A stretch of DNA of 35,069 nt. Source: Gammaproteobacteria bacterium (GTDB lineage: Bacteria > Pseudomonadota > Gammaproteobacteria > Arenicellales > JAJDZL01). Below, in pieces: positions 8,153-16,830 of this stretch. The stretch is from the NCBI GenBank assembly GCA_022823405.1, contig JAJDXD010000103.1:1-35069 (forward strand). The letters are read 5' to 3'. Positions within the stretch are counted from its first letter, which is position 1; each line of letters opens with the position of its first letter. The notes beneath the pieces are model-generated. The model had not been told where the DNA came from. It ran no database searches and saw only the letters and a list, made by a program, of their open reading frames with translations. A program made the position numbers and the translations under genes.

Positions 8153-8590
8153 ATGAGTTCATTCACATCTTCTTTAGGTAGATCGTCCTCTTTGCGCATT
8201 GCAATGTTATTGCTTTGTACTGTCTTTGCAATTTCTGTCGCATTCGCTTCAGGTGGAGGCGGCGGAGGCGGATCAGGCGGAGGTGGATCCGGTGGAGGTG
8301 GATCCGGTGGATCCGCTGGAGGTTCATCAGGTGGAAATGGTGGCGGTGATTACGCACCAGCTTACACTGTCTCTAAATCGACGTACGACTTGGGAAAGAA
8401 AGTTTTCTTTGAGCATGTCATTTGTGAGAGCTGTCCTTACGCCGACCTTGAACACACTTCCGAAAGCGTTGGCTCCGTCTGGGATGAATTGAAAAAAGAT
8501 CTTAAGAAACGTGGTGCGATTGGTGAAAATCTAAAGCGTAAAGAACGTCGTTCGGTTAAAGCGTTTATTCGCAAACGATTCGATCTTTAG
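8153..8590 (+). CDS. Small secreted protein: Gly/Ser linker plus conserved C-terminal Cys-pair domain
   Basis: 145 residues in three parts. Residues 1-33 form a signal peptide ending near VAFASG. Residues about 34-66 are almost pure Gly with Ser, including consecutive Gly4Ser units. Residues about 68-145 are a compact, charged domain beginning YTVSKSTYDLGKKVFFEHV, with CESC but no following His. The segment looks like a heme-less relative of a c-type cytochrome motif (CxxCH would be required for heme). The end is very basic (KRKERRSVKAFIRKRFDL). I do not recognise a named family. A disulfide or metal role for the Cys pair is conceivable. A terminator-like hairpin follows at 8666-8700. Confidence 0.75.
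   Translation: MSSFTSSLGRSSSLRIAMLLLCTVFAISVAFASGGGGGGGSGGGGSGGGGSGGSAGGSSGGNGGGDYAPAYTVSKSTYDLGKKVFFEHVICESCPYADLEHTSESVGSVWDELKKDLKKRGAIGENLKRKERRSVKAFIRKRFDL
8252..8347 (+). repeat. Gly4Ser-coding tandem repeat
   Basis: A G-rich stretch inside the preceding gene. Two 15-base units reading GGC/GGT-GGA-GGT-GGA-TCC lie at 8276-8290 and 8291-8305, flanked by a longer Gly run (8252-8275) and a shorter GGT-GGA-TCC unit (8306-8314). The near identity of the units suggests slippage or recent duplication. Confidence 0.8.
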
Positions 8591-8665
8591 TATTCAATCA
8601 ATGACCACTTAGCTGGATCATCGTTCAGACCTACCTTTGTGTTTCTATAAGCAGATTCACCAGAG

Positions 8666-8700
8666 GAAAACGGCAAGGATTTAACGTCTTTGCCGTTTTC
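8666..8700. terminator. Intrinsic terminator-like hairpin
   Basis: A 14-base stem (8666-8679 with 8687-8700, one G:T pair) with a 7-base loop. The top of the stem carries an A run and the bottom a T run, so it could act on either strand. It sits 75 bases after the stop of the Gly-rich protein gene and before the TauE/SafE gene. Confidence 0.7.
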
Positions 8701-8841
8701 TATTTGAGGGTGTAGCGCCATTTCCAATCTGCGCTTTGACTCGATCCTCTTCTCGAAATCAGCAAATGTTGTTTCGAACCAGTTAGCGTGAAGGCTACCT
8801 GGCGGCCGTTAATTTGAGCGCACGCGTGTATAGATTGGCTG

Positions 8842-9612
8842 ATGTTTGATGTGATTTCGCTCAACGAATACGTAGTATTCGTACTTATCGCCGTTTTCGC
8901 AGGCTTTGTACATGGCTCAATCGGTTTGGGGTTTCCTCTACTATCGACAGCCATGCTCTCCACTTTTATTGATCTTCGGATTGCTATCCTCATCACCCTG
9001 ATTCCGACTGTTACTGTCAATTTGTTCAGCATTGCCAAAGGCGGTAATTGGCGAGAAAGTCTGGGACAATTTTGGCCGCTCGCTGTATGGTGTTTAATCG
9101 GGTCGGTCATTGGTGCCTGGGTCATCGTTTATACCGACCCTACGCCTTACAAGTTATTGTTAGCACTACTGATTTTTCTATACCTTGTGGCAGATCGATC
9201 CAGTAGGAGGTTATTGAGCAAAGCTTTGCGATTTCCGAAAGTCTCACAGTTTGGATTTGGAATGGCAGCTGGATTTTCAGCAGGGTCGACCAATACCATG
9301 GTACCAATTCTTGTAATTTACTCACTCGAATCTGGTTGGGCAAAGACTGTGATGGTACAGGTTTTCAATATGTGCTTTTTCTCAGGAAAAGCTGCCCAGT
9401 TGGCCGTTTTTGGCACGTCGGGAACGTTTACGCTTCAGATTCTTCTGACTACACTTCCCATTGCAGGCGTCGCTGCTGGTTCACTGTACTTGGGCCAATT
9501 ACTACAGAATCGAATCGACATCCTTCTCTTTCGTCGAATCATCAAATTGGTTTTGTTAATTCTTGGCATCATTTTGACAGCACAGGTTCTACTTTCTTTG
9601 TTCGGAAAGTAA
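8842..9612 (+). CDS. TauE/SafE-family membrane permease
   Basis: 256 residues with seven to eight hydrophobic segments. It shows the two half-repeats of the family: FAGFVHGSIGLGFPLLSTAML near the N-terminus, and MAAGFSAGSTNTMVPILVIY after the central loop. The family exports or imports sulfite, sulfoacetate, taurine-derived or other small organic anions across the inner membrane; the substrate cannot be read from sequence. The ATG at 8842 has no convincing Shine-Dalgarno, but the protein then starts directly before the first helix as usual. The amine oxidase gene follows 54 bases later on the same strand. Confidence 0.88.
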   Translation: MFDVISLNEYVVFVLIAVFAGFVHGSIGLGFPLLSTAMLSTFIDLRIAILITLIPTVTVNLFSIAKGGNWRESLGQFWPLAVWCLIGSVIGAWVIVYTDPTPYKLLLALLIFLYLVADRSSRRLLSKALRFPKVSQFGFGMAAGFSAGSTNTMVPILVIYSLESGWAKTVMVQVFNMCFFSGKAAQLAVFGTSGTFTLQILLTTLPIAGVAAGSLYLGQLLQNRIDILLFRRIIKLVLLILGIILTAQVLLSLFGK

Positions 9613-9666
9613 TACGATAGAGATGCTATTGCAGATTTCTGAATTGAATAATTTGCTTTGAACGCT

Positions 9667-10989
9667 ATGAATACTTTCACACGTCGACAATTTATGGGAA
9701 CAGGGCTTGCCGTGCTCTTTCCCCAATCTGTTTTTGGAGCAACATCAGCAGATTATGATGTGGTTGTAATCGGTGCTGGTGCTGCAGGACTGGCTGCTGC
9801 CCGCAGCTTGACAAAACTTGGAAAGAACGTGATGCTTGTAGAAGCGTCTCACCGTATCGGTGGGCGCGCTCATACGGATTTTGCAATTTTCGGCGTACCG
9901 TACGATGTTGGTGCTCATTGGTTGCACAACGGGAGTTTAAACCCCTACTACAAATACGCCAAGTCTGAAGGTTTTGACATCTATCCTGCTCCTGAAAACT
10001 ATCGGCTGTTTTACGGCTCCAATGAAGAAGCTGATAATGATCAGCTTACCATGCTCTGGAATGACGTGGATGAGCTGAGTGCGGCCATCGGTAGAGCCAG
10101 TAAGTCGGGTAGAGATGTGCCTCCGAGTTCAGTAACGGAACACGTCAATGGACGCTGGAGTAATACGGCAAAATTTGTTTTGGGACCGTGGTCAATGGGA
10201 AAAGATTTTGATGATTTTTCAACTACAGATTGGTGGAATTCCGAAGACGGCCAAGATAATTTTTGTAGCAGTGGGTACGGAACATTAGTTGCCCACTATG
10301 GCAAAGGCATCGATGTGTCTCTCAATACACCGGTTCATAAAGTTGACTGGAGCGGACAAGGTGTTGTGGTTGAATCTGCTCGGGGTAAACTGAAGTCCAA
10401 AGTAGTGATTATTACAGTTTCCACAGGTGTTCTTGCATCCAATCAGATCAAATTTGTGCCGGAACTCCCAGAGGAAAAGCACGAGTCATTTAACGAAATT
10501 TCCATGGGTGCTTACGATCACATTGCACTTCAATTTTCGCAGGATGTGTTTGGAGTCGGTTCAGATGGTTATCTGATTTTTGAAATTGACGAAGATGGAA
10601 AAGGATTCGGAACACTGGCGAATTCTGCGGGCAGTGGATTGGCCTACTGTGATGTTGGAGGAAGTTGGGCGCGCGAGTTGCAGACAGAAGACGAAGCGTT
10701 CAAAATCGACTATGCCTTATTGCAGTTGAAGAATTTGCTTGGTAGTCATATCGAACGACACTACATCAAAGGTTCAGCGACAGCATGGGGATTGAATCCA
10801 TTGACACTGGGAGCGTATGCATCTGCCCGTCCCGGCTCGTACAAAATGCGAGAAGTGCTTCGACAGCCTGTTGGAGAACGAGTATTCTTCGCGGGTGAAG
10901 CCTGCCATCCTTCAATTTGGGCAACAGTTGGCGGTGCACATCTTTCAGGTGTCGATACTGGCCATGCCGTATTGAGGCTATTAACCTGA
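9667..10989 (+). CDS. Flavin-containing monoamine oxidase, Tat-exported
   Basis: About 440 residues. A twin-arginine signal opens the protein (TRRQFMGTGLAVLFPQSVFGA), then the FAD Rossmann motif DVVVIGAGAAGLAAARSL and the GG motif HRIGGRAHTD. Near the end, ERVFFAGEACHPSIWATVGGAH is the second FAD-binding block typical of amine oxidases. Enzymes of this family oxidise primary or secondary amines with O2, giving aldehyde, ammonia and H2O2. The signal implies folding in the cytoplasm and a periplasmic site. I chose ATG 9667; a TTG at 9658 is in frame. No clear ribosome binding site is seen. Substrate unknown. Confidence 0.88.
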   Translation: MNTFTRRQFMGTGLAVLFPQSVFGATSADYDVVVIGAGAAGLAAARSLTKLGKNVMLVEASHRIGGRAHTDFAIFGVPYDVGAHWLHNGSLNPYYKYAKSEGFDIYPAPENYRLFYGSNEEADNDQLTMLWNDVDELSAAIGRASKSGRDVPPSSVTEHVNGRWSNTAKFVLGPWSMGKDFDDFSTTDWWNSEDGQDNFCSSGYGTLVAHYGKGIDVSLNTPVHKVDWSGQGVVVESARGKLKSKVVIITVSTGVLASNQIKFVPELPEEKHESFNEISMGAYDHIALQFSQDVFGVGSDGYLIFEIDEDGKGFGTLANSAGSGLAYCDVGGSWARELQTEDEAFKIDYALLQLKNLLGSHIERHYIKGSATAWGLNPLTLGAYASARPGSYKMREVLRQPVGERVFFAGEACHPSIWATVGGAHLSGVDTGHAVLRLLT

Positions 10990-11040
10990 GAGGCTTTCGA
11001 AGCACTTGAAATCCTAGTGCTCTCAATGATGATTTGTGGA

Positions 11041-11859
11041 TCAGGTCCTTTCTTGGCTTCGTTTTCTCATAAGCATTGCTGTTGCCATTGACAGAAACAG
11101 CAATAGTGCAAACACAACGATGCTCGGACCTGGAGGGGTATCAAACTCCAGCGACATGAACATACCACCAACCACTGATGCTGAACCAAATGCAACGGCA
11201 AACGTAGCCATCTGTTCAGGTGTTTTTGCAACTTGTCGTGCTGTTGCAGCTGGAATAATCAACAATGCTACTGTCAATATGATGCCGACTATCTTCATCG
11301 CTATTGCGATTGTTCCAGCTAGCAGAATCATGAGGAGAATTCGCGTTTGATTGGGTTGAAGTCCTTCAGCTGCGGCGATTTGCTCGTCGACGGTCAGGCC
11401 GATCATCGCTCTCCACCTAAAAACGATAATTCCCAAAGCAACTGCACTTGCCATGTAGATCATGGCGATTTCCAGCCAGGTTACCGAAATGATGTTGCCG
11501 AACAAAAAATCCAATACATCGACTCTAATCCAATACATAAAGGAAATGAGCACGAGACCAATTGCCAGTGTTGAATGAGACATGATCCCAAGGACAGAAT
11601 CGCCCGACAGAAACGAGTCGCTATTGACTCGAGACAACACAAATGCGATTAACAGGCAGATGCTGAATACACCCACCATCAAATTTATATCCAGAACGAT
11701 TGCCAGTGCGATGCCAAGTAGTGCTGAATGCGCCATCGCTTCGCCAAGGTAAGCCAACCGCTGCCATATAACGAAGCAGCCAAGTGGACCGGCAACAAGA
11801 GTGAAGCCGATGCCGGCGATGATTGCTCGACTGAAAAAGTCATCTGGTATTAGGAACAT
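11041..11859 (-). CDS. znuB: Zinc/manganese ABC transporter permease ZnuB
   Basis: 272 residues with about eight membrane segments of the ABC-3 family. Conserved features include AGPLGCFVIWQRLAYLGEAMAHSALLGIA, GDSVLGIMSHSTLAIGLV and a C-terminal KIVGIILTVALLIIPAATAR. It forms the inner-membrane channel for Zn2+ (or Mn2+). The gene lies 28 bases downstream of the ATPase gene znuC and is surely cotranscribed. It converges on the amine oxidase gene with 51 bases between; a weak hairpin (AGCACT 11001-11006 with AGTGCT 11016-11021) lies there. Confidence 0.92.
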   Translation of the reverse strand: MFLIPDDFFSRAIIAGIGFTLVAGPLGCFVIWQRLAYLGEAMAHSALLGIALAIVLDINLMVGVFSICLLIAFVLSRVNSDSFLSGDSVLGIMSHSTLAIGLVLISFMYWIRVDVLDFLFGNIISVTWLEIAMIYMASAVALGIIVFRWRAMIGLTVDEQIAAAEGLQPNQTRILLMILLAGTIAIAMKIVGIILTVALLIIPAATARQVAKTPEQMATFAVAFGSASVVGGMFMSLEFDTPPGPSIVVFALLLFLSMATAMLMRKRSQERT

Positions 11860-11887
11860 CTTGTCAATACCAGTGACGTATGGATCG

Positions 11888-12643
11888 TCATAAATCCCTT
11901 ATGCTTCCATCCAGACCGTGATCATGATCGTGAAGGTGCGAGTAAAGTGCGCGAGTTTCGAAAGCTTTTGCACCAAAAAGGTTCAGATAGGCTTCATCCT
12001 TCTGCACACGTTCTGGAGTTCCTCTACAGCAAATATGTACATTCATGCAGACGACAGTATCAGTTTGAACCATCACTAGATGGAGGTCGTGACGGACAAT
12101 CAAAATGCCACAATTCATGCGATCTCTAATATTCGCAATTCGACTGAACAACAATGTTTCTCCATGAACATCAAGCCCCTGCGTCGGTTCATCAAGTATC
12201 AATAGGTCGGGTTTGCGTAATAATGCTCTTGCGAGCAGAGCCCGCTGAAACTCACCACCTGATAATTTTTGTACTGAAGAGTTTGCGAGGTGTTGAATGT
12301 CAAGTTCGGTGAGTACTTCGAACAACTCATTTCTATCAACAGGCTGTGGAACGTCCATAAGGCGTTGCACGGTCATTGGTAGAGTTGAATCGAGGGTGAC
12401 GCTCTGGGGCACATATCCGATTTTGATGTTGGGCGGTCTTTGTACGCTACCGAAATCAGGCTGAAGGGAGCCTGCTAGAATTTTCGTTACTGTTGTCTTC
12501 CCACTTCCGTTTGGGCCTATCAGTGAGACTATTTCCCCTCTACGCATAGTGAGGTCAATATCTCGCACCAACCACCGATTGTTGCGACGAACACCAACGG
12601 ACTGCAATTTTGCTAGAACAGAATTATCAAAATCATCTTTCAT
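11888..12643 (-). CDS. znuC: Zinc/manganese ABC transporter ATP-binding protein ZnuC
   Basis: 251 residues. Walker A is GPNGSGKTTVTK, the signature is LSGGEFQRALLARAL, Walker B is LLILDEPTQGLD, and the H-loop is IVRHDLHLVM. A His-rich tail (HLHDHDHG) is common in zinc transporter ATPases. It powers the ZnuB channel from the cytoplasmic face. GGAGGGGA precedes the ATG at good spacing. The periplasmic binding protein ZnuA and the regulator Zur are not next to it, so they must be encoded elsewhere if the system is complete. Confidence 0.92.
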   Translation of the reverse strand: MKDDFDNSVLAKLQSVGVRRNNRWLVRDIDLTMRRGEIVSLIGPNGSGKTTVTKILAGSLQPDFGSVQRPPNIKIGYVPQSVTLDSTLPMTVQRLMDVPQPVDRNELFEVLTELDIQHLANSSVQKLSGGEFQRALLARALLRKPDLLILDEPTQGLDVHGETLLFSRIANIRDRMNCGILIVRHDLHLVMVQTDTVVCMNVHICCRGTPERVQKDEAYLNLFGAKAFETRALYSHLHDHDHGLDGSIRDL

Positions 12644-12928
12644 GACCAGAAAATCCCCTCCGAATGCTCATCAATACCTTTTCCCGATAGATGTTCCAGT
12701 GCAATATCGTGTCCAGTTAATTCAATGCTATGACACTTAGAAGTCCGAATTCGCTCTTTGTTCGGAATTAGATTCGAGGGTGATCTGGCTGTCATTGATT
12801 TCATCGCACAAAAGTGAAATTGGTCAAGACAATTCCACTACGTCAATCTATTTTGAAATATTCAGTCAGACAAATGTTATCAACCAACGGGCGACATTCT
12901 GCTTATAACTAGAGATGCAACTGCTCGA

Positions 12929-13858
12929 TTACGACGCTTTTCTCAAAGAGGTTGGCAAATTGAATCTGACGTTCTCGGTGATGCCCGTCATCGTTGTTAC
13001 CTCAATTTCGTGATGTTGTTTAAGCCGTTCTATTAATTCCTGAACTAAAGCTTCGGGTGCCGAGGCGCCAGCAGTAACACCAATTTTTTCAGCGTTGACC
13101 GACCACTCAGGGTTGTAATCGTTCGAGCTTTGGACGAGATATGCTGGTACTCCGCGATCGCGGCTTACTTCACACAGACGATTTGAGTTTGAACTGTTCT
13201 GTGCGCCAACCACCAGCACTAAATCAACTTGATCTGCGAGTTGGTGTACGGCACTTTGACGATTCTGTGTGGCGTAGCAAATATCCTTGATGTCAGGACC
13301 GGCAATATTTGGAAATCGATTCTTCAAGGCGGAAATGACATCACGAGTATCGTCAACCGATAGAGTTGTTTGGGTAATGTAAGCAACCTTATCAGGATCT
13401 TCAATCACCAGATCATCAACTTCTTCCACATCGCTGATGAGGTGTACGGTACCTGGAATCTGACCTAGAGTTCCTTCTACTTCAGGATGATTCTGATGCC
13501 CGATCAAAACAGTTTCGAACCCTTTTTTGGCATATTTCCGCCCTTCAATATGTACTTTAGAGACGAGTGGGCATGTGGCATCAAGTGGTTCTAGGCCACG
13601 TTCTGATGCTTCACTCTCGACTTTTTTTGAAACTCCGTGTGCGCTAAACACGGTAACTGCACCATCTGGAATGTCAGAAATACTTTCAACAAACTTGACC
13701 CCTTTAGATCTGAGTTCGCTTACAACGCGCTGATTGTGCACGATTTCGTGTTTCACATAAATTGGCGAGCCATATTTCTCGAGAGCCTTTTCCACAATCT
13801 GGATCGCCCGTTCAACGCCAGCGCAAAAGCCACGCGGCTGAGCTAGTATCACTTGCAT
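12929..13858 (-). CDS. ispH: 4-hydroxy-3-methylbut-2-enyl diphosphate reductase IspH (LytB)
   Basis: 309 residues, the usual proteobacterial length. The three cysteines that hold the [4Fe-4S] cluster are in place: C12 (RGFCAG), C96 (DATCPLV) and C194 (DICYATQNRQ). The active-site H41, H74 and H124 and the E126 proton donor (HPEVEGT) are also present. It makes IPP and DMAPP from HMBPP, the last step of the MEP isoprenoid pathway in the cytoplasm. It stands alone here rather than after fkpB/lspA, the common gammaproteobacterial arrangement. Confidence 0.97.
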   Translation of the reverse strand: MQVILAQPRGFCAGVERAIQIVEKALEKYGSPIYVKHEIVHNQRVVSELRSKGVKFVESISDIPDGAVTVFSAHGVSKKVESEASERGLEPLDATCPLVSKVHIEGRKYAKKGFETVLIGHQNHPEVEGTLGQIPGTVHLISDVEEVDDLVIEDPDKVAYITQTTLSVDDTRDVISALKNRFPNIAGPDIKDICYATQNRQSAVHQLADQVDLVLVVGAQNSSNSNRLCEVSRDRGVPAYLVQSSNDYNPEWSVNAEKIGVTAGASAPEALVQELIERLKQHHEIEVTTMTGITENVRFNLPTSLRKAS

Positions 13859-14034
13859 GTAATTAATCCATTAATTAATTAAGATGGAATCCGCATAATG
13901 CGACTAGTGTTATTATGACTCAACCTGGACATTTCTGACACCTGGAGTCAATAAAATTCGCAAAATCAGGTGGAATTTTCCAATTGGGGCGGTTTAATTC
14001 GACTGGCAATGGATCAATTCGATCAAATTGAGCA

Positions 14035-14065
14035 TTGACAAGAATCTGACATCAGTTGGTATATT
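14035..14065 (+). promoter_or_regulatory. Possible sigma-70 promoter for the GlcG-like gene
   Basis: A perfect -35 hexamer TTGACA (14035-14040) and TATATT (14060-14065, 5 of 6 matches), separated by 19 bases, slightly longer than optimal. The start codon lies about 70 bases downstream. Confidence 0.45.
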
Positions 14066-14133
14066 TGTAGGATGGGTCCTTAAGTTGGCGAATGATTAAC
14101 TGATAAAAATATTGAAACTTTCGACGGAGTGCC

Positions 14134-14631
14134 ATGAAATATTTTCGAATACCAATCTTTATTTTGATACTGCTTTCGGTACAGACAAAAGCTGATGAAC
14201 ATGCACTTTTTACCACGCAGAATCTCACACCGGAAATTGCGCTTAAAGCAGCAAAAGCCGCACTGGAAAAATGCCGTTCAGAAGGATTTCAGGTGTCGGT
14301 AGTTGTTTCTGATCGCAATGGTTTACCCCAAGTTATGCTCCGAGACCGATATGCGGGTGCCCATACCCCGAATACTGCGCGTCGAAAGGCCTGGACGGCG
14401 GCGAGTTTTCGTCTTTCAACCACGGAACTTGCTGAAGCCACAGCGGAAGGAACCTCTTTGTCTGGAATTCGACATCTTGAAGAAGCCATCATGCTTGGAG
14501 GTGGTCTATTGATTGACGCTGGAGGTTTTTCAGTCGGAGCAATAGGCGTGTCTGGCGCACCAGGCGGTGATTTGGATGATCTGTGTGCTCAAGCAGGTAT
14601 TGATGCTATCGAAGATGATATTCTGTTTTGA
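14134..14631 (+). CDS. Secreted GlcG/HbpS-like (DUF336) protein
   Basis: 165 residues with an N-terminal signal peptide (MKYFRIPIFILILLSVQTKA). The mature part follows the DUF336 pattern: EIALKAAKAALEKCR, VVVSDRNGLPQVMLRDRYAGAHTPNTARRKAWTAASF and GGGLLIDAGGFSVGAIGVSGAPGGDLDDLCAQAGID. Homologues include the heme-binding HbpS and the GlcG protein of glycolate operons; most are uncharacterised. CGGAG precedes the ATG. A periplasmic sensor or small-molecule-binding role is plausible, but nothing nearby identifies the ligand. Confidence 0.88.
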   Translation: MKYFRIPIFILILLSVQTKADEHALFTTQNLTPEIALKAAKAALEKCRSEGFQVSVVVSDRNGLPQVMLRDRYAGAHTPNTARRKAWTAASFRLSTTELAEATAEGTSLSGIRHLEEAIMLGGGLLIDAGGFSVGAIGVSGAPGGDLDDLCAQAGIDAIEDDILF

Positions 14632-14820
14632 GCGACTTCTAAACTAAGCAGTTCGCAAGTAATCAGGCAGACATAAAAGCAAACCCTGTCAGAAATTTGA
14701 CAAGCTTTAGTTATCGAATTCAAAATTGAAAGGTGGCTCGAATCAGCAATCGCCTCCAGAGCACGGTATCCAATTCAGAAGCAGTCTAGGCAATAGTTGC
14801 GCGAATACGTTTCTGTCCGC

Positions 14821-16479
14821 TCAGATCGGACAGACAATCTCTCCCAGACGTTTGGTCAGTTTCTCATTTTCAGAGTAGTCGATGGGTACGACTACCAGAC
14901 TGGGTCCCGCTTCGGAAAATGCATTTTCAAGTACTGATTTAAGATCTCGGGAATGATCGACCCTGTGGCCATTCCAACCAAAAGAATCTGCCAGTTTGAT
15001 CCAATCTGGGTTCCCAAAACTTAGATCCGTATGTCGACCGAACTGGTTAGTCTGTTTCCAGGCAATCAACCCATATTCATGGTCTTCCCAAACCATGACG
15101 ACTATGTTCAGATTAAGGCGACGGGCGGTTTCCATTTCCTGAACATTCATCATGAAACCAGCATCCCCACATATCGCGAGGATTCGGTGGTCAGGATCAG
15201 AATTCACTAATCTGGCCGCAAGTGCACCAGGTAGTGCAAAACCCATGGAGCAGAATCCATTGGGAATCAGGCAGGTGTTGGGTTCGTGACAATGGTAGTG
15301 TCGGGCGATCCACATTTTGTGCGCACCAACATCGGAAAGCAGTACATCATTGGGCCCCATAACCTGTCGGACATCCCAGAGTACTTTTTGAGGCTTAATG
15401 ACTCCTTCTGTATCATCGTCTTTGTGCTCAGCAAAATCAAGAGCCATGTCTCGACGGGTTGCAGCCTGCTGAGAAAGATCGAAGGATAAATCGTCTACCT
15501 CATTGATCCGTTCATTCAGCATCCACAGAGTATGTGCCAGATCTCCCACCACTTCTAGTTTCGGACGATAGTAAGCGTCGATTTCAGCTGGTAGGAAGTC
15601 AATGTGTAATACGTTCTTATTCTGATCAGGATTCCAAAGGTGCGGATGATATTCGACCATGTCATAGCCTAAAGTGATGATCAAGTCGGACGCATCCAGA
15701 GCACATGCCACCAAATCTTTTGCCCCTAAACCAACGGTGTATAGACAGTAGTCTGAATCCATATCCACGCAACCTTTGGCCATGAAAGTGGAAACAACGC
15801 CGATACCTGAATTTTCGCAAAGTAATCGCAGCTGTTTTGATGCGCGGCGTCTAATGCAGCCATTTCCAGCCAAAATAATGGGTCGTTTGGATTTTCGAAT
15901 TAATTCAAACGCCTGGTTTACGACTTTGTCATCTGGTACGGCTCGTCGTAGTCTTTGTGGCTGCAGCGGTTTTGTTGATGCGTCCATGTGTGCGATGTCT
16001 TCAGGCAGCTCGACTAGGGTAGCACCGGGTTTTTCGACCAGTGCAGTTCTCACAGCCTTGCGGACTACTTCGGGAATATTGTCAGGATGATGAATCTGCT
16101 GCGCCCATTTTGTCACTGGACGATACATAGCCACGACATCCATAATCTGGTGGGATTCCTTGTGCAATCGGGTAGACGCTCCTTGACCGGTGAGCACCAG
16201 CATTGGTGCACGATCCATATTGCCGTCTGCAACACCTGTAATCAAGTTCGTTGCACCGGGACCTAGAGTTCCCAGGCAGCCTGAAACCCGCCCAGTCAGT
16301 CGTCCGTAGGCTTCTGCCATAAAAGCAGCTCCCTGTTCATGACGACAGAGAATAAACTTGATACTGTCCGATTCCTCAAGCGAAATCATGAAATGTGCAT
16401 TTTCTTCTCCGGGAACACCGAAAATGTACTCAATTCCTTCCTGCTCGAGACATGCGACAAATAAGTCAGATGCCTTCAT
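14821..16479 (-). CDS. Acetolactate synthase-like ThDP-dependent enzyme
   Basis: 552 residues with the three ThDP-enzyme domains. The catalytic glutamate E48 is in CRHEQGAAFMAEAYGR; GTLGPGATNLITGVADG follows. The cofactor motif reads GDAGFMMN near residue 435, where GDG is usual. WEDHEYGLIAWKQ near the end resembles catabolic (AlsS/BudB type) acetolactate synthases. The reaction would join two pyruvates to acetolactate and CO2. No regulatory subunit gene (ilvN) or acetolactate decarboxylase gene is adjacent, so it is an orphan. GGAGGA precedes the ATG. Other members of the family (glyoxylate carboligase, sulfoacetaldehyde acetyltransferase) cannot be excluded. Confidence 0.82.
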   Translation of the reverse strand: MKASDLFVACLEQEGIEYIFGVPGEENAHFMISLEESDSIKFILCRHEQGAAFMAEAYGRLTGRVSGCLGTLGPGATNLITGVADGNMDRAPMLVLTGQGASTRLHKESHQIMDVVAMYRPVTKWAQQIHHPDNIPEVVRKAVRTALVEKPGATLVELPEDIAHMDASTKPLQPQRLRRAVPDDKVVNQAFELIRKSKRPIILAGNGCIRRRASKQLRLLCENSGIGVVSTFMAKGCVDMDSDYCLYTVGLGAKDLVACALDASDLIITLGYDMVEYHPHLWNPDQNKNVLHIDFLPAEIDAYYRPKLEVVGDLAHTLWMLNERINEVDDLSFDLSQQAATRRDMALDFAEHKDDDTEGVIKPQKVLWDVRQVMGPNDVLLSDVGAHKMWIARHYHCHEPNTCLIPNGFCSMGFALPGALAARLVNSDPDHRILAICGDAGFMMNVQEMETARRLNLNIVVMVWEDHEYGLIAWKQTNQFGRHTDLSFGNPDWIKLADSFGWNGHRVDHSRDLKSVLENAFSEAGPSLVVVPIDYSENEKLTKRLGEIVCPI

Positions 16480-16830
16480 CTTCTCTCGTCCTCCATAGTG
16501 CTGGCAGCTGCTGCAAACTGAAATTCAAAAATCAGTCAAGTGTGCTCTGCGTGATTGTAGTGAAATTCATATAACCGATGATCGAATATTGATGATCAAA
16601 CTCATTTGACTACTGCGAAGATCATTCGTTTCAATTGATTGGTGAATCCAGTCTATATAGAACAATACGACAGAATATGACGTAGCAGAGCTTCAGATCC
16701 TTTTTACATGGAAATGGATATCTATAATGCTATTTCTCTGTTGAGTCGCACACCATTTGAAGACTCCACTGTTGGATACTAGCCTCTACACAGAAAAGAC
16801 TGTGGTTGATTTATTTGTTCGGAGGACAAT
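16480..16830. other. Divergent intergenic region without a recognisable gene
   Basis: About 350 AT-rich bases between the divergent acetolactate-synthase-like and SbcD-like genes. It must carry both promoters, but no hexamer pair is convincing. No tRNA or terminator was seen. Confidence 0.6.

Noticed and set aside
8252..8347. Tandem G-rich units as a CRISPR array or vector linker
   Set aside because: The units are in-frame Gly/Ser codons of a signal-peptide protein with no spacers, and native genes flank both sides.
11036..11350. 104-residue open frame on the plus strand
   Set aside because: It is entirely antisense to znuB, whose family match is clear.
12865..12900. AATGTTATC..ACATT upstream of znuC, resembling part of a Zur box
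   Set aside because: Only one half-site matches and the spacing of the outer arms is wrong. It also lies about 230 bases from the znuC start.
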